Origin: Marsupella aquatica
Lineage: Eukaryota > Marchantiophyta
Assembly (NCBI GenBank): GCA_973895155.1
Contig: OZ316899.1
Span: 3,348,001-3,412,000, forward strand
DNA length: 64,000 bases
Reading direction: 5' to 3'
Position numbers and translations under genes: made by a program. The first letter of the stretch is position 1. Every line of letters starts with the position of its first letter. The notes beneath the pieces are model-generated. The model did no database searches and had not been told where the DNA came from. It worked only from the letters and a program-made list of their open reading frames with translations. Shown piece after piece: positions 55,015 to 64,000 of this stretch.

Positions 55015-55726
55015 GTACCTTAGTTGATAGCAGGATCAACCCCGACTTAAGGGCTTCTAAGCCTTCGTGCTGTCCGCCTTCGATCCGGATTCGATGATAC
55101 AGGTCCTCAACCCGTGCTCGCAACCACTTACCCGCAGGCTGCACCCTGTGCACGTCTCGGGTAGTGCGTTCGGCCTGGCGTTGCCACCCATATACGAGAA
55201 ACCCACACACATACACGCGCACATGCATACAATCTCGATTTACACGAAGGAAAATGATGGGAAAGGATTTTACTACAAAGGGAACATATGCGTACACTTA
55301 GTTGACCCGACAGCCCCGGAATGAACAGGTTCAAGGCCAAGGGTGCACACTACAACGGAGCCCGGCTCCGCACTCGCCCGACGAGCTTAGTCCTACCCCC
55401 TCCCCTTGGTACTCTTTCATTCCCAGAGGTCGGGACTCCCCGCACATACCGCGGACGTCCAACTCTACAACTAAAAACCCCCCCTGCCTCTACCGAGGGG
55501 TGCACTAAATACTAAGGGACGAGGGACGGGGTGTCCTCTCGCCAAAGATTCGCTGACTAAGGTCCTAACTAAGCTGACAGTCAGGCCGGAAAACGGCTGT
55601 GTCTTATTAGAAGATCCTAATCTACGCAGGCTGGACAGCATGGCAGCGCTGCTGTACCTAAGGCAGGTGCCTGTCCCAAGAGCCTGACTAAGCCAGTCCT
55701 AATCCTAATCTATTCCTACTCCGTTG

Positions 55727-58380
55727 CTAATGCCTGGCACGCTTGCCAGAGCCGCCCGAATGGGAGCGGCCATCCCGCTGCCTTCGAAGCCTGTCATTGT
55801 CCGCCTTGAGGAGCTGGACCTGGTCCAGCAGAGATTCGTTCTCTTGCCTCGCCGCGTCCGTCTCCTCTGCTGCCTCCTGACATGCCTCCTCCAGCTGCTG
55901 GGCGTCGCTCGTCAGTTTACCCGCCAGCTGGTCCTGCTTCTCGGCCTCGGTTTGGAGCCGCGCCACCTCGGCCTGCAGCGTGGCTATCTCCGCCGTGTCC
56001 CGCTGGGCCCGTTCCTCGGCCTCCTCCAGGTCTTTCTGCCAGGTGACGGTTTGATTCTTCAAACTGTCAATCTGGTTCCGGAGTCGTGTAATCTCGGCCT
56101 CGTTCCCAGCTTTGGCCTGTTCGGCTAGGGCGGTAAGAGCGTGCGCCTTTGCTAACAACTCATCGGCGGCTGCAACCTTGGGTCGTAGTTGCAGAAGCTC
56201 AGCCTCTTGAGCTGCAACTTCGTTCTTTAGGTACACGGACTCCACCCGGTACCGCTCTATCCTCTGAAGGGCCTCTGACTGGGCCCGACCTGCCTTTACT
56301 GCGGCAACCAACTCCTGATTGAAGAAACAGGCTACCTTCCGGGCCATGAACTCCCTGGTATCCCGGGCAATTTGATGAGAGAAATCTCCCAGAAGCCCGT
56401 TCAGAAATGTACCCGGTACGAAGAGTTCCGGGTGGTCCAGGTTGTGCCTGTCCGGAGTTGGGCACGGGCAGACGTCAACACGCGCGGGGGCCGGGGCAGT
56501 GACGTCCAGCCCTGGGGACGTAACGTTGGAAGGGGCTGGAGTGTCCTCCTGCAGCAATGTCTGGTTCTCCGGAATAGTCACCGGTGGGTCTTTGGGAGAC
56601 CCGGGCTCGGGTAAGACCTTCGCCGTACCGACTTCTGTACTTAGCTCGGCTTGTTGGGTTGCATCAACGGTTGCGACAACCGACCCATCCGGTACCTCCT
56701 TGGTTACGACTACAGCTACTTGTGGAGGTGGGGTGGGTGAAGCTGGCGTGTCTGCTGGACTTCGGGCCTCGGGTTGGGGCCGTCTCTCCAAGGCCGGGAA
56801 AACCCACCTAGCTGGGACCAGCTTTGTAACATTGACACGGGGAAGGGTTCGTCGATCAAACCGGGCGTACCACTCAAGAATGATCTCGATGTGGCTAGCG
56901 AAATACGCCTTCCCGCCAATGTACAACGTCTTCCTTCGCCGCTCCATCTCTTCATGGAATTTCTTAGCGAAGTATGACGCCCACTTCCTAGGTCGATAGT
57001 TCTCGACCTGGATAACTTGGGCGGCGGAGATCTCCCCCCGGGGTTCCATCATGTGGAGGGCGTACCTCTGGAACTCCAGTCGCTCAGCTATCTCGGGGAT
57101 GAGGCAGGTCTTCATCACGAACCCGTTGTCCACTGCTCCCTCTGAGGGAAAACTTGAAGATTGGTACTTGGCTCCCTTGCCCCCGGGAGCCCGTGATTCG
57201 ACTCGATGGTCACCTTCGGGTAACCCGAAGATCATCCTGAGCCGTTCTTCCGTGAGGGACATACTCCTTCCCCGCAGCCGAGTATGTTGACGTGCGTCGT
57301 CATAATTCCTGACGAACTCCGTCATGTCCTCCCCGTAGTACCTGCAAGTGTTCCAGGGGAGGGAGGCGAGGTGCTCGAATCCCTGAGTCTTCAGGTACAC
57401 CGCATGCTTGGGATGGAGGATGTTTTTGTGAACGTTTTCCCCCATGCGGTGCATCGTCATCTTGGCTACGGCTACCTGGCCAATGGTAACCCGGATGCAG
57501 TGGTGGATTCCTTCCTCTTCTTCCCCCATGACTGGCTCGGGGAAGGTGACACTTCCCCATCCTCCCGACCGGGCCTCGGTAGTGCCACTGCCGTTAGTAA
57601 CGGGCCCGGGGCGGCCATGGTCACCATGTTGTCTGCCGGGGCCGCTCCTGGTGTCAGAGCAGGGGGTGGGGACGATATAGTGTCGGCCCCCTGAGCGCTT
57701 GTTCCTCTGGGCCGCCTGGTCAAGGGTGGGGTAGCCTCGTCGTCATCGCTAAGATCCACGGCGTTGATGATGGAGCGTACTTGTGCTGGCTGGGCGATCG
57801 GTGGTGGGGTTTGGCTAGGCTGCGGCTAAGGCTGAAGCTGAAGCTGAGCCTGAGGTTGCATGGGTACGGGTACGGGTATGGGTACGGGTACGGGTTCGAC
57901 TGAGTTGGTCATGTTGGTTGATGGTCGAGTTCCCATGAAGCTCTGTAGGTGCTGGTAGAAGTTCTCCGAAGCGAGTGCAGACGACCTTGTCGAATGGGTA
58001 GTGCTGGACTCGCTGTTGATGATAGCCCAAACCTGAGTAGGGATGTGGTCGAAGTGATGTCGTTACAAGTCGATCGTACCCGAGATATTGAAGACCTCGT
58101 CCGGAAGCCGAAGCAATGCTTCCCAGGAACCGATATATTTGTCTCCGTTGAAGAAGTACCCAGATACTTCTGCTGGTCGATAAAGCTCGCTCTGAGACGG
58201 GTAGTCAAAGTTAAGGATGTAGTGGTGTCGTCCTGCTAGGCGGATGGCTCTCTTGTACTCGCGTTTGATTTCGTATCGGCGCGGGTTGGCGTGTTTTAAT
58301 GAGTCGGCCAAGTGCCTTCCGGTAGATAGGAACTGCGTCCAGAATCAAATGGCCGAGCTGGAGAGGATCGTGTGCGACAT
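55727..58380 (-). pseudogene. Y protein: FGLP domain plus coiled coil (Y2)
   Basis: From ATG at 58380 to 55727. The last 600 codons (57529-55727) are open and cover the core (RGRSMSLTEERLRMIFGLPE; NGFVMKTCLIPEIAERLEF; MMEPRGEISAAQVIQVENY), a Pro-rich linker, a second globular segment (LFVPGTFLNGLLGDFSHQIA) and a coiled coil rich in EEAEERAQRDTAEIATLQAE. This stretch is intact where Y1 has a stop and a frameshift. Upstream, Y2 has TGA at 58345-58347 and TAA at 58063-58065 (Y1: CGA and CAA) and a one-base loss near 57477. The defects of Y1 and Y2 do not coincide. The role is unknown. Confidence 0.8.
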
Positions 58381-58479
58381 TCAGAGGAGATAGTAGTGGC
58401 GACTTAGAGCGAACGAGAGAGCTGGGGTCGAAGCTGGCGCGTGGACTGATGGACTGGTGCACTACAAAGGGTTGGCTCC

Positions 58480-58488
58480 CCTTTTATA
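58480..58488 (-). promoter_or_regulatory. TATA box of Y2
   Basis: TATAAAAGG on the minus strand, about 100 bp upstream of the ATG at 58380, as in Y1. Confidence 0.6.
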
Positions 58489-58851
58489 CCTTGAGGGCTT
58501 GTCAATCCCCCGACGTCTCCTCGACGCCCATAGGCTGAACCGCTCACGCTTGTGGTGTACCGGCCACTCCGCCGGTCTGAGTCAGCGCGTGTCAGTGGCC
58601 GCTTCTTAAGTACATTATACGGACCCGAGGGAGGGGCCCCTCCACGCTCGTAACCCAGGTGTGCGAATAGCGACCCGCCGCCAGTCCGAACCTGAATTCC
58701 CCCTTATTGCCTAATGATGTCCTACCCATAATGATTACCTAAATACTGTCGTTATGCTAATAATAGCGGCCTAAGACACTCCTAACGCGCGTGCTAAGCG
58801 CAGTTAGACCGAATCACTCATTAACCGCCGTACCGGTGGCGTCACACCGCC

Positions 58852-60452
58852 CCAAAAAACGGGACTTGGGGTCTTACCCTAAAAATAAAAAAGCACCGCT
58901 TATCCTACCCTGATTACTTAGGCAAAGCACCCCGGGGGTATTCTATGCTACAAAACAGTCTTCAGTCACTAAACAGTGCTTACACTATACGAAGATCCTA
59001 AATGCTCTGGCTGCTTTACGAACCATGCTCTGGCAGAGCTACGCACAACACTCTGCAACCTAAAGGGAATCGTGGCTCCATACTGAGCACTACTCGTGGG
59101 AGGGGACAACAGCATTTGTGCAAGCTCTGACCTGTATACCATGGGCAACAAAAACAAAAAGGTGATATGACTTGAGGCATAAGATGGTCATTTTTTCGTT
59201 CATCTTACAACTTGATTTCTTATGGTAATCGTTTAGAATATGGCCAATGCCTAAAAATGGTGATGTGACTCTTTTTTTCCTAGACCATGTCTCCCCGTAG
59301 CCGTCTGGACAATGCTACAGAAACATGGAACATGAAATCACGACATTTACGTCTAATTTCTGCCCAGTGATGGGGGCTGAATGAAGGCACCGGGTATGTG
59401 GATCATCTCGGTCACATGATCCCTAGGGAAAAAGTATGGCCTATGCTCTGTGTCTATGACCTGACATTTGAGTAAGCTGTCCGTCGCACTGCAATCTCAA
59501 TACAGTTGATTGCAATAGGATATCGTCTTATAGTTAGGCGCAGTTCAAACTAACCCTCTGTCGCTGAAGACATCGACACTATTTTTCTTTAATGGTGCTA
59601 TGCAAAATCTATTGTCTTATGCACATAAAGTTATATGCGCTAACAAGAAACTTACGGAGCAACCGTCTCCATAAGTGTATGGGTTGTATTTATGGATCTA
59701 TGATATAGATATATTTATTTATAAGGATATTTACATTGGTAACAATCGGACCCAATATTTACCGGGGTGTGATGGTATGTGTATACATATGTTTTTAGAT
59801 CTGTGTGTGTGTGTGTGTATCTCGAGAGTAACATGGAAGACGAATGATTGCAACCATCACAAAAAGAAATGGGATGCAAATATAAGCCTGGACAAGTTCC
59901 CATGGAGGACATAACCCCCGTAACACTCCAAACCATACACAACAATATTGGTTTATATAAAGTAACCTAGACTATCGGAGTAGAACCCACAAACCTAGAC
60001 GCCCATGTTTGGCAATGGTAAAATACCCTAATAACGCCGCCAAAACTACGGCATGGCCATTCTTACTACTCTGGATTGTGCTACTTGTCTCCTAATTCCC
60101 ATTTTATATTGAGCAAGATACCACACACAAAAGATTTGACAGTGCATACACACTGAAACAAGCTCGTGCCAGCTCTGGCAAGGATCAATTTCAGCCTGCG
60201 GCAACTCGTGGGGGCAACCTATACACAGATTGTGAGGGAGAAAAGTTGTTGGTTGTGCAAGAATCACTGGAATCCAATGGGTGATAAAAATAAACAAGTA
60301 TATTACATGACTCTGCATGATAAAACAGTCATATCCATTGCTTTCAAACTTTTTTAGCATTGCTTATAATATAATCGCTCCAGTAAATTGGATGCTTAGG
60401 ATGAAGTGACTAATCTATCCCTAGCCCATGTCTCCCCGTAGCTATCCAAACG
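58852..60452. other. unassigned AT-rich region right of Y2
   Basis: No gene is supported. 59285-59385 and 60426-60443 carry the CATGTCTCCCCGTAGC motif also seen left of Y2. A (GT)8 run lies at 59803-59818. X5 starts immediately after the third motif copy. Confidence 0.4.
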
Positions 60453-62448
60453 TGTGATGCCTAGACAGGAATCACTTGGCCAGTTAAGTGGGTAAAGCAG
60501 GAAGGCACCCTAGGAACACCTTAGTATAGGGACAAAACAAGGAAAATATAAACAATTAGGGGCAACCATGGAACCCGGGCCGAGGCCGGAGGTAAGGACG
60601 CTGAGGGTGAAAACTCGATTAGGGTTAGGGCACGTTAAGCATCGGCGGCTAGGAAGGATCAACGGGAAGAAGGACCGGCAGAGGAGAGGGGTAAGGAGCG
60701 CTTGCAGGAGATGGTGGCTCATTTGCGAGCACGAACTAGGCAGACGACTACGGGAGGCCAACTACTGTCAGCTGCTTACGCAAGCACTCGGGGAGAGAGT
60801 AGATACCGACGATCGACCTAAGGAGGGTATGAGCAACGTCAATCAAGCGGCACATTTCTGGGGATGCCTGTTCGAACGGGCAACTGAGTACATCAAGACT
60901 TACGAGGACGAGGAATCAGAAAGGGCAGCTCGAGAACGGCAGGAGCTCGCTCGATTGTGGGAGCTGCAGAAGACGGCTTTCTTAGGAGGCGAACTCATCA
61001 AGGACGAGTTCCTGTGGACGCCTACTTCCAATCAACTCGACGATCTTCTGTTTTGCAAAGACAGCGTCGTCGGCATCCGAGAGGCCATCAAGAACTGCAA
61101 TGACATACACTGGGAATTAAAGGGTAGCACGGAAAGGTGGACCCAAGCAACGGTGCTAGGAGAAACCTCCACGGCAGCAGAGATGAAGAGGAAGGGAGCC
61201 GTCAACGATGAAGCCACCCCGGCAAAAAGAACGAGGTCGGCGGCACCAAAGAAGCCAGCCGGGCAGTAGAGCAGGAGGCAGGGAGAAGCCGAAGAGGAGG
61301 AGGTCGATCCCATCAAGGCCATTCCAACCAGGGATGACACCTGGAAGGGCTGGGCGGCAACCCTACCGGTGGAGGTGCAACTACATTTTGCACGGGAGGA
61401 GGATGCATGCTTTACGGCCATGCAGACCAAGAAGTACCAAGGCTTCATGGCCGGATCCGGCTTAGAGGCCTTTGTAAGATTACCATGGCTGAAGCCGGAG
61501 GTACCCGAGTCAGACCTATTAGAATTCGTGGGGTCATGGGAACCCGAGACCAATTGCACGAGGATATATGGGAAGGATTTCTATCTTACTCCCAAGGTAA
61601 TTGCCAAAGTGTTTGGCTTGCCGATAGGCAATAAGACCAAAGTTGATACCAGGAAGACCTTGCCTGACAAGGAGTTCCGGTCGTTCCCCGGGCCATCAAC
61701 GAAGAATGGCTTCTTCCGGAACACCTGCACCAACCCGCACATAGGAGAGATGATCGACTTCTTGCGGGTGACCATGCATTGTAACTTGCCGAGGGCAGAG
61801 ATCGGCAAGGCACAGGTCTATCTGGCAGAGAGGCCAGACCCAAGCCGGGACTACAACGGGTACCTCCTCAACCAATTGAAGAAGATCTTAAAGGAGGAGC
61901 AGCAGGTAATCGGCATGGGGAGCGTGTCGCGGCTTGGCTATCACATGCCGTTGTTGTGCCGGTATGCCAGAGGTCAGACTTTTGCCCCAGTACTTCCCCT
62001 GCAGGTAAGGGCACCCGAGGAAGCTCCAACGCCGAGGCCGTTGGCTGAGAAGCCTCAACCACCTGTTAGCCCTACGATCGAGCAGGTGTTTAGGCCCAGG
62101 AAGGAGGACTTGCCGATGCAGCAACCAGGCATGCAGAGTCTGCTGAAACTACTGGAGAAAGAAAAGAGATCGGCATCGGCAACAACAACGGCAACGGCAA
62201 CAATGCAGGACACTACTACAGAGGTAGGCCTACACCGGCTCACAAGAGAAAACCCCTTTGCTGGAGACAAGGAGAGAATCAGGCCGGAATCCAAGCCAGG
62301 TGTTCGAATGTATGTGGGAATCTCAAGCTCCGAATCTGAGGCAGAATTGCCTGAAGCTCCTACCGACGAAGAGGAGAGGGAGAAGCCGGACGTCCAAGAA
62401 GTAGAGGAGGCAGTGGAGGACTGCAGCCATGATAATTCCGGCTATGTC
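60453..62448 (+). mobile_element. family X element, copy X5, 5' half
   Basis: It starts TGTGATGCCTAGACAGGAAT at 60453, preceded by AAACG. It matches X through most of ORF1 and stops abruptly at 62448, where an inverted piece of Z begins. It keeps the uninterrupted forms of the sites where Y1 entered X4 (near 60620) and W entered X3 (near 61305-61320). Confidence 0.8.
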
Positions 62449-62493
62449 CAAGTCCTTAGTGTGTGCCCCCAGCTTGGCTCCTTGCCTCGCTAG
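60568..62493 (+). pseudogene. X ORF1 FGLP-domain protein (X5), chimeric end
   Basis: One frame from 60568 to 62493 with a single TAG at 61267-61269. The family start is probably MSNVNQ near 60828. Blocks as in X4: NQAAHFWGCLFERATEYI, FLWTPTSNQLDDLLFCKDS, ATPAKRTRS, then WKGWAATLPVEVQLHFAREE, YGKDFYLTPKVIAKVFGLPI, STKNGFFRNTCTNPHIGEM, CNLPRAEIGKAQVYLAERPD, FRPRKEDLPMQQPGMQSLLK. The last 15 residues (VQVLSVCPQLGSLPR) come from the inverted Z piece. This is the best preserved X ORF1 in the window and useful for defining the domain. Confidence 0.75.
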
Positions 62494-62632
62494 TGCCACG
62501 TCTCATTGCCCACAAGTCTCCCCATGCTAAGTCCTCCCCGGATGGCCTATAAGGGAGCTCGGCGTTGGAGTCAGCGATGCCGGAGCTAAGTGTTAAGGTA
62601 GTCGAGTTCCGCGACTGGTATCCAGTTGGCCC
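62449..62632 (-). repeat. repeat Z, inverted piece between X5 and X6
   Basis: It is the reverse complement of about 1879-2056 in Z copy 1, with a few indels. It sits exactly at the junction of X5 (plus) and X6 (minus). Confidence 0.75.
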
Positions 62633-63184
62633 TACATGATGTTTAGCTCATGCCGCTTAATCCGCAGCTCATCTTGGGCTTTCTTGGCCGCCTTCAGGTC
62701 CTCTGCCTTGGCTTCCTTCTCTCTAAGCCGTCGGATGACCTCGTCCTTCTTTCTTCTTTCCAAAGCCACTGCTTCTTCCAATCGGCATTTTTCCAACATC
62801 TCTCTCTGGAAAAGAGGTCCGTGCTCCAACTCCTCCCCAAAGATGTTGAGCACAAGTTCCCCACACATCTCCCAGTACTCCACCGCTCTTTCTTTAGCAT
62901 AGGTGAGTAGTAGTCATCGGCATCAACCACCGCGGCCTTTGTTCCCAAGCCGCCTTCCTTATTTCTTCTATCGTGGCTGGAGGGCTGTCCCGTCTTTCTG
63001 CAAGTCGCCGGATGTCCTCTGGCCACTCCTCCCCAGGTAAATCCTTCTCCCTAGCCAAGGCTGCCTCTTTTTCTTCCCTGAGTCGCTCCTGAAACTCCTG
63101 TGCCATCTGTTTTATCCCGTCAAAGCTCGGGGGAGCAACATCTGGTGGGGGAGACTCCGGGCTGCTCTGCTGGATGGGATCCCC
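62633..63184 (-). pseudogene. X ORF2, N-terminal part (X6)
   Basis: It follows the TAA at 63185-63187 in the same frame (GDPIQQSSPESPPPDVAPPS), then has MAQEFQERLREEKEAALARE, a WEQRPRW block and the start of the coiled coil (REMLEKCRLEEAVALERRKK). One frame change lies near 62905. It ends at the Z junction. Confidence 0.65.
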
Positions 63185-64000
63185 TTAAACTACCCTTGGA
63201 AGCGTGGGGATGAAACGGCCACAGGTCCTTACTCCTGGGACACGATGGTCCGACCCATAGCCAGAGTCATTATTGCCATAGTCCTCCCCCACCTCCCCGG
63301 CTTCCACTACCGATTCCCCCCGCTGCTCTCCTTGTCTTGCTGTGAACATGGCCTCTTGCCGATCATCACTCACAGGTCCTAGTTCCTCCTCCGGCTTCCA
63401 GGCTGTCTTCTCCCTCTGTTTACCGCAAACAGGAGCTTTAGGCTGCTCTTCCTCGACTTTGGGACTCGAGGCTCCTACATACATTTGTACTCCCAGCTTG
63501 TGTTCCGGCCTCCTTCTTTCCTTGGCTCCGGTAAAGGGGTTTTCCCTCATGAGTCGGCTTAGGCCAACTTTTGGGGCAGTGTCCTGTACCGTTGCCGTTG
63601 CCGTCCTCTTCTCCTTCTCCAGCAATTTCAGCAAATTTTGCATGCCTGGTTGCTGCATCGGCAAGTCTTCTGTCCTTGGCCTAAACACCTGCTCGATTGT
63701 AGGACTGTCGGGTTGGTTGGATTTCTCTGTTGCCGGCCTCTATTTTGGAACCTCCTCTGGTGCCCTTGCCTGCAGGGGAAGTACCGGGCAAAGATCTGAC
63801 TCCGAGCATACCGGCACAACAGCGGCATGTGATAGCCAAATCGGGATACGCTTCCCTTGCCGATCACCTGTTGTTCCTCCTTCAATGTCTTCTTCAGTTG
63901 GGTGAGGAGGTACCCGTTGTAATCCCGGCTTGGGTCTGGCCTCTCCGCCAGGTAGACCTGTGCCTTGCAAATCTCTGGCCTTGGCAAGTTACAATGCATG
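63185..64000 (-). pseudogene. X ORF1, C-terminal part (X6)
   Basis: It begins at the window edge with MHCNLPRPEICKAQVYLAER and continues with NGYLLTQLKKTLKEEQQVIG and LGYHMPLLCRYARSQIFA. After a frame change near 63780 it has FRPRTEDLPMQQPGMQNLLK and GRFIPTLPRVV before a TAA at 63185-63187. The stop is at the same place as the TGA in X3 and X4. Confidence 0.7.

Larger units (their letters stand above)
54830..58846 (-). mobile_element. family Y element, copy Y2
   Basis: 4017 bp. On the minus strand it begins TGTGACGCCACCGGTACGG at 58846 and ends GCCGACGATGTGACA at 54830. CCGCC is duplicated at 54825-54829 and 58847-58851. It aligns with Y1 end to end and is highly similar. The two copies are inverted about 10 kb apart. 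Confidence 0.92.
62633..64000 (-). mobile_element. family X element, copy X6, runs off the window
   Basis: It matches X from inside ORF2 (HELNIM segment at 62633) leftward in element order to the FGLP-domain part of ORF1 at 64000. Element 5' sequence lies beyond the window. It is oriented head to head with X5. Confidence 0.75.

Overview
The window looks like nuclear DNA from a streptophyte plant, and I would guess a large, repeat-rich genome of a non-seed plant or charophyte alga. That guess is weak. It rests on Ty1/copia and Ty3-type polyproteins of plant kind, GT-AG introns, 5-bp target-site duplications, and a transposase of the DUF7869 type (QLDN and VGHTHEDVD motifs), a family I associate mainly with mosses, ferns and algae. 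I find no ordinary housekeeping gene, rRNA or tRNA. Nearly everything is mobile DNA, much of it nested.

Layout. 1-762 is the probable 3' end of a LINE. 781-1560 is a minus-strand Ty3 reverse-transcriptase remnant, and 1777-2460 holds two dispersed repeats. 2528-4604 is a 5'-truncated copy of a family I call X. 4605-12192 is a broken Ty3 element (gag, protease, RT), followed by a 428-bp piece of X. About 15.0-34.75 kb is a host transposon (P) with a DUF7869 transposase, two other genes and about fourteen copies of a palindrome of type CTACACGAG-N-CTCGTGTAG. A full-length X copy (itself carrying a small element, W) and a copia element are inserted in P. 34.75-39.42 kb looks like part of a CACTA-type transposon with clustered TATCGGA motifs and an apparently intact three-exon gene. 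A diverged X relative, a full-length X carrying a nested element Y, and another partial X follow. 51-60.4 kb holds LTR-like repeats, microsatellites and an inverted second copy of Y. The window ends in two X copies joined head to head.

The most interesting system is the X/Y group. X (about 4.65 kb) and Y (about 4.0 kb) end in TGTG...CACA or TGTG...GACA and make 5-bp target duplications (AATGT, GATCC, GCGCG, CCGCC). They show no long terminal repeats that I can find and no polymerase or transposase. Each encodes a protein with an LT...FGLP...NGF...C..P.I.E domain followed by a long coiled coil. Both carry a small 3' hairpin (stem plus GCGG loop) whose closing pair differs in a compensating way between X and Y. 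X has a stop codon at one fixed in-frame position in all three copies that cover it (TGA, TGA, TAA). Four insertions can be checked inside the window against uninterrupted relatives of the target. Many of the premature stops in all families look like C-to-T changes, which suggests heavy cytosine methylation.
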